Shown: positions 1-9,669 of the stretch, piece after piece
Layout: each line of letters begins with the position of its first letter
How positions within the stretch are numbered: position 1 is the first letter of the stretch
From: Corynebacterium uterequi
GTDB lineage: Bacteria; Actinomycetota; Actinomycetes; Mycobacteriales; Mycobacteriaceae
Reading direction: 5' to 3'
Assembly: GCF_001021065.1 (NCBI RefSeq)
Contig: NZ_CP011546.1
Location: 1,302,001 to 1,366,000, forward strand
DNA length: 64,000 nucleotides
Position numbers and translations under genes: made by a program
The notes under the pieces: generated by a model
The model's input: only the letters and a program-made list of their open reading frames with translations
What the model was told of the DNA's origin: nothing
Database searches by the model: none

Positions 1-1181
1 CCGATGCGCACCGTCGTTGCTGAAAGCAGCTCAGCTTCCTGTGGGTCCACGCTGCCGTACTCGGCGGCGATGTCCTCAAGGCGGTGGCGTACTGGATCAA
101 TGTGATAGACGGTGTGCACGGCCACCGGCGGCACCTCCACGCCGGACGCCTCGCTCGAGACGGCGGCAATAGCTGAGCGATCGATGCACGCGGCAAGGGC
201 TCGCCGATTGTCCGGCTCCGCCAGCGGGCCGGTGTCCGAGAACCGCAAAGCCTCGGTGAGCAGCCCCACCTGGGATTCAACGTGGTAGGGATTATCCGGG
301 TTATCCCGGTTCACCCACGCCGGCACGGCGACGGGAGTCTCCGCCACCTGCAGAGCGCCGTTGCTGGCAAGCTCGGCGGCGTCCGAGGACGACGGCCACA
401 AGGTGATAGCCGGCTCCGCGGCGGGCGCCCCGTAGTAGGCGGGGTTGGCCACGAGGTGGACCTCTCCGGCTTCACCTACCGAGTCGATGCGCAGCGGGCC
501 CGAGGACACCTGCAGCGTGGGGTCGAACTCGGCGAGGCGGAAGCCGTGATTCCATATATCGGCCACTCCGGCAAGCTGGGCTCGGTCGCCGGCATCGAGG
601 GCGTTGTGCAACTGTGCCTCATCCATTCCGGCGGCGGCCGCGATGGTGTGCGCGGGCAACACGGTCCCGGGGCCGAACATCTCCCGCCAACGTTGGCCAC
701 GCCCCTCAGCAAAGGTGACGCGGAATCGCTTCGCCTCGGGCTGGCATTCGAACCCGGCCACGTCCTGAGCGATCGGCTGGTGAGAGTCGAAAAGGTCCGG
801 CATCGCCCCGGCGGCGTACGCCAGCTGGAAATCGACGCACGTGATGGGGTTGCCGTCGGAGAACACGGCGTTGTCAGCGATGGTGTAGCTGACCTGGAGG
901 GAATCTGTCGGCAGCTCGTCAGCGGAGACTAGATCCACGTTGGGAATGATCTTGCCGTTGGGGCCGGCGATGAATGCCCCCGGGTAAATGCGAGCGGCCA
1001 CCTGCTCCGCGTTGACGCCGACGCCTTCCCGGGAGGCGGCGTTCGTCGTCACCAGCGGCGAATTCAGCACGTAGCCGACGCCGTCGGCGCGGCTGGCACC
1101 CTCCTCCGCACCCGGAGAGCAGCCGGTGGCGATGATCGTGGTCAGCAAGGCGCTGCTCACCAGCGCGCGACGTCGGTTCAT
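1..1181 (-). CDS. ABC transporter substrate-binding lipoprotein, peptide (SBP_bac_5) family; 3' end outside window
   Basis: Extracytoplasmic solute-binding protein of the oligopeptide/dipeptide family, which would hand peptides to an ABC permease at the membrane. The ATG at 1181 opens a lipoprotein signal: a basic start (MNRRR), a hydrophobic stretch and a lipobox ending in Cys21 (IATGC). At least 393 codons remain open to the window edge, so the C-terminus is missing. The mature part contains the family-like stretch AVFSDGNPITCVDF. A GGAG sequence sits about 9 bases before the ATG. It lies 25 bp downstream of secF in the same direction. In C. glutamicum the order secD, secF, dciAE, apt, rel has been described, so this is probably the dciAE counterpart (inference from context). 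Substrate unknown. Confidence 0.85.
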   Translation of the reverse strand, partial: MNRRRALVSSALLTTIIATGCSPGAEEGASRADGVGYVLNSPLVTTNAASREGVGVNAEQVAARIYPGAFIAGPNGKIIPNVDLVSADELPTDSLQVSYTIADNAVFSDGNPITCVDFQLAYAAGAMPDLFDSHQPIAQDVAGFECQPEAKRFRVTFAEGRGQRWREMFGPGTVLPAHTIAAAAGMDEAQLHNALDAGDRAQLAGVADIWNHGFRLAEFDPTLQVSSGPLRIDSVGEAGEVHLVANPAYYGAPAAEPAITLWPSSSDAAELASNGALQVAETPVAVPAWVNRDNPDNPYHVESQVGLLTEALRFSDTGPLAEPDNRRALAACIDRSAIAAVSSEASGVEVPPVAVHTVYHIDPVRHRLEDIAAEYGSVDPQEAELLSATTVRI

Positions 1182-1206
1182 GGGCGACTGCTCCTTGATG
1201 AGTAAA

Positions 1207-2376
1207 CTACGAGCGATTCGGCCGCCACGTGGTAGCGGTCTCGCCGGACCCGGGGTGGACACCCCTCGGGGTAATCACGGTGCGCTTGGCTCGATCCGGT
1301 CGGGTCTCTTCCTCTTCATCATGCCCCGCGTCCGCGAGGCCGGAAGCCCCTTCTGCACCGTTCGCGCCAGCCTCGGCGGCCCGGTAGCGCAACACTTCGG
1401 CTGTGTGGCGCCGGTAGCGGCGCTGCCTAGTGACAATGGTCACCAGCAGCGGGGTGGCCAGGAACAGCGAGGACAACAAGCCTTCGACGACGCCGATGAG
1501 CTGAATGACGGCCAGGTCTCTCAGCGTACCGATCCCCAGCAGCCACACGGCAACCACGAACAACGCCACGATGGGCAGCGCCGAGATCACCGACGTCGAC
1601 AGCGAACGCATGATGGTCTGGTTAACGGCCAGGTTGGCCTGCTCGGTATACGTTGCCCGCCGAGACTCCAACACACCGGCGGTGTTTTCTCGAACCTTGT
1701 CGAAAACCACCACCGTGTCATAGATGGAGAAGGTCAACACCGTCAGCAGGCCAATGACAACCGCCGGGGAGACCTCCAGCCCGAACAGGGCGTAGAGCCC
1801 GGCGATGACGACGCCGTCCACCACGAGGGCCAGCAACGCCGCGGCGGCCATTTCCTTCTCCAGGCGCATGGCGACGTACACGCCGGCCAGGACCAGGAAC
1901 ACCAACATCGACAGGACCATGCGGTTGGTGATCGTCGATCCCCACGACTCGGAGACGTTGGACACGCCGATCTCGCTCACCCCGAGCCCGGAGGCGCCGT
2001 AGGCCTCCACGATGGCAAGCCGGGCGGCCTCCGCCTGGTCCTCGGTGAGCTGGTCGGAGTTGATCTCCAGCACGCGGGAGTCACCGGCGCCAACGATCTG
2101 GGTCAACTGGGCCTCGACACCCGTCGCCTCCTCAAACGTGGTCTCGACCTGCTCAGCCACAAGGTCTCCGGCAGGCATGGACACCTTAGTGCCGCCCTCG
2201 AAGTCGATGCTGAGGTCGAAACCGCGCACCAGCATGGCGACGACGGAAATGACGAGGAGAGCGATGGTGATGCCGTACCACAGCTTGCTGTGCTGGATGA
2301 TGCGGAACCCGCCGTCGCCGGTGTAGAGGCGATCGAAAAAGGATACTCGGCTGGGTGCGTGGGCGGTGCTGCTCAT
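1207..2376 (-). CDS. secF: Protein translocase subunit SecF
   Basis: Membrane partner of SecD. SecDF uses the proton motive force to help pull proteins out of the SecYEG channel on the outer face of the membrane. The 389-residue product has a first membrane helix near residues 33-50. The SecF signature DFEGGT follows at residues 58-63. After the external domain come five more hydrophobic segments (about 150-310), including the conserved YDTVVVFDKVREN stretch, then a basic, polar C-terminal tail of about 70 residues. The start is 3 bp downstream of the secD stop, so the two are almost certainly co-translated. Identity is firm from motif, length and operon position. Confidence 0.97.
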   Translation of the reverse strand: MSSTAHAPSRVSFFDRLYTGDGGFRIIQHSKLWYGITIALLVISVVAMLVRGFDLSIDFEGGTKVSMPAGDLVAEQVETTFEEATGVEAQLTQIVGAGDSRVLEINSDQLTEDQAEAARLAIVEAYGASGLGVSEIGVSNVSESWGSTITNRMVLSMLVFLVLAGVYVAMRLEKEMAAAALLALVVDGVVIAGLYALFGLEVSPAVVIGLLTVLTFSIYDTVVVFDKVRENTAGVLESRRATYTEQANLAVNQTIMRSLSTSVISALPIVALFVVAVWLLGIGTLRDLAVIQLIGVVEGLLSSLFLATPLLVTIVTRQRRYRRHTAEVLRYRAAEAGANGAEGASGLADAGHDEEEETRPDRAKRTVITPRGVHPGSGETATTWRPNRS

Positions 2377-2379
2377 CGG

Positions 2380-4206
2380 TTAGTTCTCCTCGTTCGTCGT
2401 CTCGACGGCGCCGTCGGCGCGCTGCCGTTCGCGCTGCGCTTCCGCGTACCGGATCATGGCTCCCAGGCCGTTGACACTTCCCTTGGACCAGAACCGGCTC
2501 CGGACCGCGAGCATCGCCAGCGGGGCGGTAATCAGGAAGGTCACCAAAATGTCGAAGATAGTCATCAAGCCGAGGGTGAAGGCGAAGCCGCGCACCTCGC
2601 CGACGGCGAGGGCATACACCACCACCGCGCCGATGAGGGTGACGACGTTACCCGTGACAATGGTCTGCTTCGCGCGGTCCCATCCTCGGTGCACCGCGGA
2701 GCGGACGGTGCGTCCGGCCCGGATCTCGTCCTTGATGCGCTCGTAGTAGACGACGAAGGAGTCCGCCGTCGTACCCAGGCCGATGATGAGGCCCGCCACG
2801 CCGGCGAGGTCCAGCGAGTACCCAATCCAGCGACCCAGCAGCACAATGAGGCCGTAGGACAAGGCCGTGGCCAGTGCAAGGGTCACCAGGGAGATGAGGC
2901 CGAAGAGGCGGTAGTAGAAGAAGACGTACACGGCGATGAGTGCGAAACCCACGAGGCCGGCGATGATGCCCGCCTTGAGGGCCGCGGCACCCAACTGCGG
3001 CGGGATGGTTTGGGTGGTGCCGCCCGGTTCACCGTTTTCGCCGGCGAAGGACAGCGGCAGCGCGCCGTAGCGGAGGTTGTTAGCCAGGGCGGTCGCCTCC
3101 TCCTGGGTGAAATCGCCGGTGATGGACGTCGCCGAGCCGTAAGGGGTGGCCGACTGGATAACCGGCGCGGAGATGACCTGCGAGTCCAAGGTGATAGCGA
3201 CCTGTTCCTGGAGGTTCTCCGTGGTCAGCTCAGCCCACGTGGCGGAGCCGTTGGCCTTTCCTTCGGTCTCGAAGGAGAAGCTAATCTCCATCTGACCGGT
3301 TTCCGGGTTGTAACCGCCGGTGATCGGACGATCGGCGTCGATCTGATCACCAGTCAGGCGCGGACCGTCCTCGTCGGTCACCCCGGACAACAGCGGGGCG
3401 GGTTCAAGCACATAGGGCTGGCCGTTCGCCGGATCACAGGTGACCAAGGGCTTAGCCGGATCGTCGGTGCCGGCGAGCGGGTCCGTGCGGTCCGGGGTAC
3501 AGACGAGCAGCGACGAGGCCGCAGCCTGCACGGTGGGATCGCTCGACTGGCGATCCGCCAGCAGGACCTCGATCTGCTCCTCGCGGCGATCGCCTGCCTC
3601 GATGGCGTTACTGACCGGGGCGGGGGGCTGTGCGCTGACCTGCGGGGTGGCGATCTCCTCGGCCGCCGGGTCCTGTTGCTTGAGCAGCGCGTTGAGGCCA
3701 GATACCAGCTTATCGAGGCCGGCCTGCGCCTCCTCGGGCGTGAGGATGCCGTGTTCCACCCACCGGTTAGCCATCTCTTCGGTCGCCGTGGGCATGGAGA
3801 GCACGTCGGGCAACCCCGGCTGGGCCACGGGCCTGAACAGCAGCTGGGAGGTCTGGCCGACGGCCTGCGCCTGGCTGGCGTCCTCACCGGGAACGGTGAT
3901 GACCAGGGTGGAGCCATCGGCGACGACCTCGGCGCCCGAGACGCCCATGCCGTTGACTCGGTTTTCGAGAATGGTGCGTGCCTGGGACAGCTGCTCCGGG
4001 GTGGGGTTGTCACCCTGCGGCACGAGCGTGATGCGGGTGCCACCCTGCAGGTCGATGCCCAGGCGGGGCGCTAGGGACTTATCGCCGGTGAGGAAGATAA
4101 GGCCGTAGACGGTCGCCAGAATGAGGATGAAAAGGCCTATGGCGCGCTTCGGCCACGCGCGTTTCGCGTGCCCGGCTCCACCTGTGCGCCGCTCTTGTGC
4201 TGCCAC
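2380..4206 (-). CDS. secD: Protein translocase subunit SecD
   Basis: Larger subunit of the SecDF export motor. The 608-residue product has an N-terminal membrane anchor (about 21-40), the SecD signature DLQGGTRITL starting at Asp52, a long external P1-type domain and a C-terminal block of membrane helices (about 410-580). Between residues 190 and 280 there is a Pro/Ala/Glu-rich, low-similarity insertion of the kind seen in actinobacterial SecD. The gene is followed 3 bp later by secF and preceded by yajC, the standard Sec accessory order. No separate promoter was recognised in the 61 bp before it. Confidence 0.97.
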   Translation of the reverse strand: MAAQERRTGGAGHAKRAWPKRAIGLFILILATVYGLIFLTGDKSLAPRLGIDLQGGTRITLVPQGDNPTPEQLSQARTILENRVNGMGVSGAEVVADGSTLVITVPGEDASQAQAVGQTSQLLFRPVAQPGLPDVLSMPTATEEMANRWVEHGILTPEEAQAGLDKLVSGLNALLKQQDPAAEEIATPQVSAQPPAPVSNAIEAGDRREEQIEVLLADRQSSDPTVQAAASSLLVCTPDRTDPLAGTDDPAKPLVTCDPANGQPYVLEPAPLLSGVTDEDGPRLTGDQIDADRPITGGYNPETGQMEISFSFETEGKANGSATWAELTTENLQEQVAITLDSQVISAPVIQSATPYGSATSITGDFTQEEATALANNLRYGALPLSFAGENGEPGGTTQTIPPQLGAAALKAGIIAGLVGFALIAVYVFFYYRLFGLISLVTLALATALSYGLIVLLGRWIGYSLDLAGVAGLIIGLGTTADSFVVYYERIKDEIRAGRTVRSAVHRGWDRAKQTIVTGNVVTLIGAVVVYALAVGEVRGFAFTLGLMTIFDILVTFLITAPLAMLAVRSRFWSKGSVNGLGAMIRYAEAQRERQRADGAVETTNEEN

Positions 4207-4267
4207 GTTTCCTCGATCTTTCTTCTACTAATGCTTCACATTGTTGCGCGAGGACCGACCACGGATC

Positions 4268-4663
4268 CTAGCGACGGTCCTCGTCAGTGGTGTCCCCAAG
4301 CACCCGGTCTTCCGCCGAGGTCGGCCTCTCCTCCGAGTAGTCAACACCTTCGGCGTTGCCCGCCACCGGTTCGGCCGCCGGCTCGACGATGTCCGCATTA
4401 TCGACCGGCACCGGGTTCACTCGGGCGATGCTGGCCCGCTCGACGGTGACCACGACGTCGTCGGCGATGTCTAGGTCCACGACGGTCTCATCGAGCCCGA
4501 CGATCACACCGTGCAGCCCGGAAGCGGTAATCACCGCGTCACCTACCGACAGCGCGGCCTGCATCTGCAGAACCTGGGCCTGCGCCTGACGCTGCTTCCG
4601 GGCCATGAAGAACGTCGGAAGCAAGAAGACGGCAAAAATGACGATAAGAAACAAAAGGTCCAT
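4268..4663 (-). CDS. yajC: Preprotein translocase subunit YajC
   Basis: Small single-pass membrane protein that associates with SecDF. The 131-residue product starts MDLLFLIVIFAVFLLP, forming one N-terminal membrane helix, followed by basic RKQRQAQAQ. The conserved YajC core follows (SVGDAVITASGLHGVIVGLDE). The C-terminal 45 residues are acidic and low-complexity, as often seen in actinobacteria. It precedes secD on the same strand and follows ruvB, so the Sec accessory genes sit directly behind the Holliday-junction operon. Confident from sequence and position. Confidence 0.95.
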   Translation of the reverse strand: MDLLFLIVIFAVFLLPTFFMARKQRQAQAQVLQMQAALSVGDAVITASGLHGVIVGLDETVVDLDIADDVVVTVERASIARVNPVPVDNADIVEPAAEPVAGNAEGVDYSEERPTSAEDRVLGDTTDEDRR

Positions 4664-4728
4664 AGCTGGCTAGTGTGCCAGAAACCAGTAACCCCGTGCG
4701 ACTTGACCCCGCCACTGCTTCACAGCTA

Positions 4729-5778
4729 CTAATCCAGGCCGATTGTCCCCGCTGGCGGCTCTAGTCCGAGGTGGCGCCACGCCTTCGCCGTCGCCACCCG
4801 GCCGCGGCCGGTCCGCGACATGAAACCGGCGCGAACCAGGTAGGGTTCGCACACTTCTTCCACCGTGCTCGGTTCCTCACCGACGCCTACCGCCAGCGTG
4901 TTGACCCCCACCGGTCCCCCGCCGTGGCTGCGCACCAGGGCACCGAGCACGGCGCGGTCGAGCCGGTCCAGGCCCGCGCTGTCCACATCGAAGACTTCGA
5001 GCGCCGCCCGGGCTGCCGTCACCGTGACCTGACCGTCGTCGTACACGTCGGCATAATCGCGCACCCGCCGCAGTAGCCGGTTGGCGATGCGGGGCGTTCC
5101 CCGGGAGCGGGAGGCGATCTCTACCGCGGCGTCGGCATCGATTCGCACGTCGAGGATCTCCGCCGCCCGGGTCACCACTTGTGTGAGATCGGCAACGTCG
5201 TAGAACTCCATCTGGGCGGTGAAGCCGAAACGGTCGCGCAAGGGGCCGGTCAGCATGCCCGCGCGGGTGGTGGCACCGACGAGGGTAAAGGGTGGGATTT
5301 CCAGCGGAATGCTCGTTGCGCCTGGGCCCTTGCCGACGATGACGTCGATGCGAAAATCTTCCATGGCCATGTACAGCATCTCTTCGGCTGGACGGGCGAT
5401 GCGGTGGATTTCATCGATGAACAACACGTCGCCCTCCATGATGTTGGAGAGCATCGCCGCCAGGTCGCCTGCGCGCTCCAGCGCAGGGCCGGAGGTCATC
5501 CGGAGGCTCGTGCCGAGCTCCTGGGCGATAATCATCGCCATCGTCGTCTTACCCAGGCCAGGCGGCCCGGACAGCAGGATGTGATCCGGGGTCACCGATC
5601 GCTGCCTCGCCCCGGAAAGCACGAGGCCTAGCTGGGTGCGGACCTTGGGCTGGCCGATAAATTCCGCCAGGGACTTGGGGCGCAGCGACTTTTCGACGTC
5701 ACGCTCACCGGGTTGCTGCTGGGGGCTGACCGGTGTGACGTCGGGCAGTTGAAACTCTGTGCGTTCGATGTGCGCCAT
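4729..5778 (-). CDS. ruvB: Holliday junction branch migration helicase RuvB
   Basis: Hexameric AAA+ ATPase that drives branch migration of Holliday junctions together with RuvA. The 349-residue product has Walker [10 protein letters not shown] at residues 71-79, Walker B FIDEIHR near residue 120, a conserved GATTRAGML segment (sensor/arginine-finger region) near residue 170, and a C-terminal winged-helix DNA-binding domain. It follows ruvA by 24 bp and is the last gene of a ruvC-ruvA-ruvB set on the minus strand. Length and motifs match the family. Confidence 0.98.
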   Translation of the reverse strand: MAHIERTEFQLPDVTPVSPQQQPGERDVEKSLRPKSLAEFIGQPKVRTQLGLVLSGARQRSVTPDHILLSGPPGLGKTTMAMIIAQELGTSLRMTSGPALERAGDLAAMLSNIMEGDVLFIDEIHRIARPAEEMLYMAMEDFRIDVIVGKGPGATSIPLEIPPFTLVGATTRAGMLTGPLRDRFGFTAQMEFYDVADLTQVVTRAAEILDVRIDADAAVEIASRSRGTPRIANRLLRRVRDYADVYDDGQVTVTAARAALEVFDVDSAGLDRLDRAVLGALVRSHGGGPVGVNTLAVGVGEEPSTVEEVCEPYLVRAGFMSRTGRGRVATAKAWRHLGLEPPAGTIGLD

Positions 5779-5802
5779 GGCGCTTCTCCTTCTCCCTTAA
5801 GA

Positions 5803-6411
5803 CTAGGCCCGGCCTAGCTGGGCGAGTGACGTCCGCAGGGCAGCCGCCGTGGTGATGTCCGGGTTCTCAGCAACGACGCCTTCCACCACCGGGCCTGCCA
5901 CACGGTCAGTGAAACCGAGACCAACCAGCGCCTCCGTCACCTGCTGGGCCACCTGGGCAGCACCTGCTGGCAGCGGCGCAGTAACCTCCGCCTCGGATTC
6001 CGCCGGGGCAAACGCGGCCACCTTGTCTTTGAGCTCGACGACGAGCCGGTCCGCCATCCGCTTGCCCACCCCGGGGATGGTCTGGAGTGTTTTGGCGTCC
6101 GAGGCCGCGACGGCTCGGGCGATCTCGCCGGGGCCGAAGCACCCCAGGCACGCCAGGGCCAACTTGGGCCCCAGGCCGGACACCGTCTGCAGCAGCAGGA
6201 ACATCTCTCGCTGCTCTTCGCCGGAGAACCCGTAGAGGGTGAGAGAATCTTCCTTCACCACGAGGTGCGTGATGACCGTGGCCTCCTGGCCACGCCGCAG
6301 GCCGGCTAGCGTGGCGGGGGCGGCGAGGAAGCGGTACCCCACTCCGGCGCATTCGATGACAGCGTTATCGGCGCCGATGGCGACGACGTTTCCGCGTAGG
6401 CAGGCAATCAT
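5803..6411 (-). CDS. ruvA: Holliday junction branch migration protein RuvA
   Basis: Tetrameric junction-binding protein that loads RuvB. The 202-residue product has the N-terminal OB-fold ([18 protein letters not shown]), a central pair of helix-hairpin-helix motifs ([12 protein letters not shown] and [19 protein letters not shown]) and a C-terminal RuvB-contacting domain after a flexible linker. The start codon overlaps the ruvC stop codon (ATGA arrangement), which indicates translational coupling. Confident. Confidence 0.98.
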   Translation of the reverse strand: MIACLRGNVVAIGADNAVIECAGVGYRFLAAPATLAGLRRGQEATVITHLVVKEDSLTLYGFSGEEQREMFLLLQTVSGLGPKLALACLGCFGPGEIARAVAASDAKTLQTIPGVGKRMADRLVVELKDKVAAFAPAESEAEVTAPLPAGAAQVAQQVTEALVGLGFTDRVAGPVVEGVVAENPDITTAAALRTSLAQLGRA

Positions 6412-7007
6412 GGCTGCTGCGTCCTTTCCTTAGCTAGGGCGGGGCGGCCGGCGTGACCCGCCACACTGGCGGTGCGGGCCAGCACTGGCGCTCGCCAGCA
6501 GTGGCACACCGCCAGCGCTAGGGCGTCGGCGGCGTCGGCCGGTTTCGGTGCTTCGCTGAGGCCCAAGATACGGGTAATCATTGCCGTCATCTGCTTTTTG
6601 TCCGCCCGGCCGTTGCCCGAGATCGCCTTCTTCACCTCTGAAGGGGTGTAGTGGTGCACCGGGATACCCAATTCAGCGGCGGCGAGAATGAGCACGCCGA
6701 CGGCGTGAGCAGTATGAATGACGGTCGAGACATTTCCGCGCTCGAACAGCCTCTCGATGGCAATGACATCCGGCTGGTAGTCCGCAATCCACTCGCGAAC
6801 GCCAGCGGAAATGCTTAACAGCCGCTCACTCAATTCCGCATCGGAGGGCGTGCGCAGCACGCCGACGGAAATGGGCAGCACCGCCCGGCCGCGGCCGGCC
6901 TGAACGACGGACAGCCCGCAGCGGGTCAGCCCCGGATCGATGCCCATGACCCGCAGGCCTTCGAGGCTGAGTGGGGCTACACTTCGTTGACGAACATCCA
7001 CACACAT
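6408..7007 (-). CDS. ruvC: Crossover junction endodeoxyribonuclease RuvC
   Basis: Dimeric nuclease that resolves Holliday junctions. Catalytic acidic residues are visible in [19 protein letters not shown] and the [10 protein letters not shown] segment. The annotated frame from ATG 7007 gives 199 residues, but the conserved part starts at MGIDPG. An internal ATG at 6947, with a GAAGG sequence about 10 bases upstream, would give 179 residues, nearer the usual RuvC length; the true start is undecided. The gene overlaps ruvA by 4 bp. A GAACAT...ATGTTC inverted repeat lies over the upstream start candidate (see findings). Confidence 0.95.
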   Translation of the reverse strand: MCVDVRQRSVAPLSLEGLRVMGIDPGLTRCGLSVVQAGRGRAVLPISVGVLRTPSDAELSERLLSISAGVREWIADYQPDVIAIERLFERGNVSTVIHTAHAVGVLILAAAELGIPVHHYTPSEVKKAISGNGRADKKQMTAMITRILGLSEAPKPADAADALALAVCHCWRAPVLARTASVAGHAGRPALAKERTQQP

Positions 7008-7104
7008 GTTCTACCACAGAAATGCTGCGAGCCTCGCCAGCGGTACGCCTGCGTGTGTCAACGTACCCGGTAGGCAGCGTTAGCTACCTACCGGGGCAAA
7101 GCAG

Positions 7105-7857
7105 TTAGGCCTCGAGGGCGGCGAGGACCTCGTCGGAGAGGTCCATGTTGGTGTAGACGTCCTGGACGTCGTCCGAGTCCTCCAGAGCGTCGATGAGGCG
7201 CTGGACCTTCTTGGCGTCGTCGAGCTCCAGCGGCACGAGGACATCAGAGCGGAAGTCCTGACCGGAATCTTCCACCTCGATGCCTTCTCCCTCCAGCGCC
7301 GCCCGAACGGCCGGAACGTCGCTGGCGGCGGAAGTGATCTCGAAGAACTCACCCTGGTCGGTGACTTCCTCGGCGCCGGCGTCGAGGACGGCCATGAGCA
7401 CGTCATCCTCGGTCAGCTCGCCCTTGGGGATGACCACATAGCCGACCCGCTTGAACATGTAGGCCACCGAGCCGGACTCGCCCAGGTTGCCATTGTTCTT
7501 GTTCATGGCGGTGCGCACCTCAGCGGCGGCGCGGTTGCGGTTGTCCGTCAGGCACTCGATGAGCATTGCCACGCCATTCGGTCCGTAACCCTCGTAGGTG
7601 ACGTTTTCCCAGTTCGCACCGCCGGCTTCCTCGCCGGCGCCGCGCTTGCGGGCACGCTCGATATTGTCGTTGGGGACCGAGGCCTTCTTGGCCTTCTTAA
7701 TCATGTCATCGAGGGTCGGGTTACCGGCCGGGTCGCCGCCACCGGTCCGGGCCGCCACCTCGATGTTCTTGATCATCTTGGCCCATTCCTTCGAACGCTT
7801 CGCGTCGTTGGCGGCCTTCTTGTGCTTCGTGGTCGCCCACTTTGAGTGGCCTGACAT
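7105..7857 (-). CDS. YebC/PmpR-family DNA-binding regulatory protein
   Basis: Member of the YebC (TACO1) family, described both as transcriptional regulators and as translation factors that relieve ribosome stalling. The 250-residue product begins [15 protein letters not shown], the family signature, and continues with the conserved [16 protein letters not shown] and [12 protein letters not shown] segments; the acidic C-terminal domain is complete. It lies 97 bp upstream of ruvC on the same strand, the usual bacterial arrangement (yebC next to ruvCAB). Function in this host cannot be narrowed further from sequence. Confidence 0.95.
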   Translation of the reverse strand: MSGHSKWATTKHKKAANDAKRSKEWAKMIKNIEVAARTGGGDPAGNPTLDDMIKKAKKASVPNDNIERARKRGAGEEAGGANWENVTYEGYGPNGVAMLIECLTDNRNRAAAEVRTAMNKNNGNLGESGSVAYMFKRVGYVVIPKGELTEDDVLMAVLDAGAEEVTDQGEFFEITSAASDVPAVRAALEGEGIEVEDSGQDFRSDVLVPLELDDAKKVQRLIDALEDSDDVQDVYTNMDLSDEVLAALEA

Positions 7858-8076
7858 AGTCGGTTGTTCACCCTTTCGCGTCGGTGGTCGCTGACTGAAT
7901 AATCTGTCGGGAACTTGTCCGAGTATACGCAGCCGGGCGTCGAAGCCCGCATATCGGTCGGGTACTAGGCTTTCTCGGACTTGGCCAGCTCGGTACGGAT
8001 AAGCCGCTCTTACGCAACCTTGGCCACCAGAGCGCCGGAACGGCGTCGGAATGTTCGGGTCTGATCCCCTCTTCCC

Positions 8077-8550
8077 CTACCGGGTGGACACGACCTCGGA
8101 CAGGTCATAGAAGTCCGGCAAGGGTGCCGTGCCGGCCAGGCGTAACAGCCGAACCAAGGGATGATGACGCACCGCGCGGGTATCGGTCACCGCCGCGTGG
8201 TAGAAACGTGCGGCAAGCTCTACGCGCACGTCGGCCTCGCCAAGCAACGGGTGCGTACCCGTGGCCGCCTCCCGCCGGGCCTGCGCCATGGCCGCCTCAG
8301 CGGCTAGCCGGGCGGCGGGAGATGCGGAGTCCAGCCGCAAGGATTCAGCTTCGCGCGCGGCCGCGGATGCCTCGGGGATCAAGGCGGCCACCACCGCGGC
8401 GCGCCGGTCCAGGGCAGCCATCAACGCCATCCGAGCCTGGTCGGTACGGATGTGGAGCCGGTGAAGCCGTTGCGCAAGGTGGAATGCCCAGGCCACGATG
8501 AATGACACTGCGGCCACCAGTGCGATGAGTGCCAGGGTGGATGCGCTCAC
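8077..8550 (-). CDS. LemA-like single-pass membrane protein (unknown function)
   Basis: A 157-residue protein with one N-terminal membrane helix (about residues 4-26). Long Ala/Arg/Glu-rich helices follow, and it ends with the stretch ARFYHAAVTDTRAVRHHPL and APLPDFYDL. The helical layout and the late F-x-N/H-x-A-V-x-D/N-x-R pattern resemble LemA-family proteins, although similarity is weak. From memory, the mycobacterial gene at this position (Rv2609c) joins such a module to a NUDIX domain; no NUDIX domain is present here. Its ATG overlaps the pimA stop codon (ATGA), so it is the last gene of the thrS-pimA operon. Function unknown. Confidence 0.8.
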   Translation of the reverse strand: MSASTLALIALVAAVSFIVAWAFHLAQRLHRLHIRTDQARMALMAALDRRAAVVAALIPEASAAAREAESLRLDSASPAARLAAEAAMAQARREAATGTHPLLGEADVRVELAARFYHAAVTDTRAVRHHPLVRLLRLAGTAPLPDFYDLSEVVSTR

Positions 8551-9662
8551 GGGTGTCTCCTCGTGACCGTCACGGGGGTGCCGGTGGCCACCGCGTCGTA
8601 CACGGCGAGAATTTGTTTCGACACCACGGCCCAGTCAAAGTCCACGGCGCGGCGTTGGCCCTGTTCGGCCAGATCTGCCCGACGCTGCGGATCCTCGACA
8701 AGCGCTGTGAGATGTGCGTGAAGGTCCGCGACGTCACCGGTGCGGAAGAGTTCACCTGCCGGAGCATCGGAATCGGCCGCGCACACATCGGCAAAGGACT
8801 CGAGATCGCTGGCCAGGACAGCACACCCGGCGGCCATCGCCTCGACGAGGACGATGCCGAAGGACTCCCCACCGAGGTTGGGGGCAACGTAAACGTCGGC
8901 GGCGCCGAGAATGCGTGCCTTGTCCTCCTCCGACACCCTGCCGGTGTAGTCGACGCCGGGCTCGCGTCGGCTCGGCGCCGGCCCTACCACGCGAAGGCGC
9001 ACTGCGCCGGCGTCGAGCAGGGGCCGAGCCGCCGCCAGCAGCACCTGCAGGCCCTTGCGGGGCTCATCCGCCCGGCCGAGGAACACCACGTCCACCGGGC
9101 CGTCTGGATGGACACGCCGGGGCTTGCTCCGAGACGCAAAGAAGGCGGTATCGACGCCGTTGGGGATCACGACGGGGTCGCCGCCGAGCTGCTCGACCTG
9201 CCAGCGTCGAGCCGTCTCGGACACCGCAATACCGGCGGTGATCCGCTCCAGATAGGGTTCGAGTAGCCCGCGGCTCAACGACAATAGCGCCGACTGCGTC
9301 GCCGACGCGTGATACGTGGCCACCACCGGTCCGCACACCCCGCGCAGCGTCGCCAGGGAGTAGCTCAGGGCGTTGGGCTCGTGGATATGGACCACATCAA
9401 ACTGGCCCTCGGTGACGAACCTGCGCATGCGGCGAAGAACCATCGGCCCAAACGCCAACCGCGCCACGGAGCCGTTGTAGGAAATGGCCCAAGCCCGCCC
9501 GCCACGGGTGACATAGGGCGGGACGTCCGCGTGCCTCGTGGCCGGCCCTAACACCCCGACCGTGTGCCCTTGTTCTCGCAGAACCCTCGCCAAGTCAAGG
9601 ACATGGGCTTGAACTCCCCCGGGGTGGTCGAGGGAGTAGGGACAAATGAGTCCGATGCGCAC
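8547..9662 (-). CDS. pimA: Phosphatidylinositol alpha-mannosyltransferase PimA
   Basis: GT4-family glycosyltransferase that transfers the first mannose from GDP-mannose to phosphatidylinositol at the inner face of the membrane, starting PIM, lipomannan and lipoarabinomannan synthesis. The 371-residue product begins VRIGLICPYSLDHPGGVQAH, with the Gly-rich donor loop, and has the GT-B C-terminal signature PNLGGESFGIVLVEAMAAG. I place the start at GTG 9662, directly at the conserved N-terminus and 7 bp after the patA stop; an upstream ATG at 9746 would add 28 unlike residues overlapping patA. Neighbours pgsA and patA confirm the pathway. Confidence 0.95.
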   Translation of the reverse strand: MRIGLICPYSLDHPGGVQAHVLDLARVLREQGHTVGVLGPATRHADVPPYVTRGGRAWAISYNGSVARLAFGPMVLRRMRRFVTEGQFDVVHIHEPNALSYSLATLRGVCGPVVATYHASATQSALLSLSRGLLEPYLERITAGIAVSETARRWQVEQLGGDPVVIPNGVDTAFFASRSKPRRVHPDGPVDVVFLGRADEPRKGLQVLLAAARPLLDAGAVRLRVVGPAPSRREPGVDYTGRVSEEDKARILGAADVYVAPNLGGESFGIVLVEAMAAGCAVLASDLESFADVCAADSDAPAGELFRTGDVADLHAHLTALVEDPQRRADLAEQGQRRAVDFDWAVVSKQILAVYDAVATGTPVTVTRRHP

Positions 9663-9669
9663 GCCGGAC

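Noticed and set aside
1126..4074. A 982-codon open frame on the plus strand opposite secF and secD
   Set aside because: It is the complement of two clear genes; its product is rich in His, Gln, Arg and Gly with no family resemblance, a typical GC-rich shadow.
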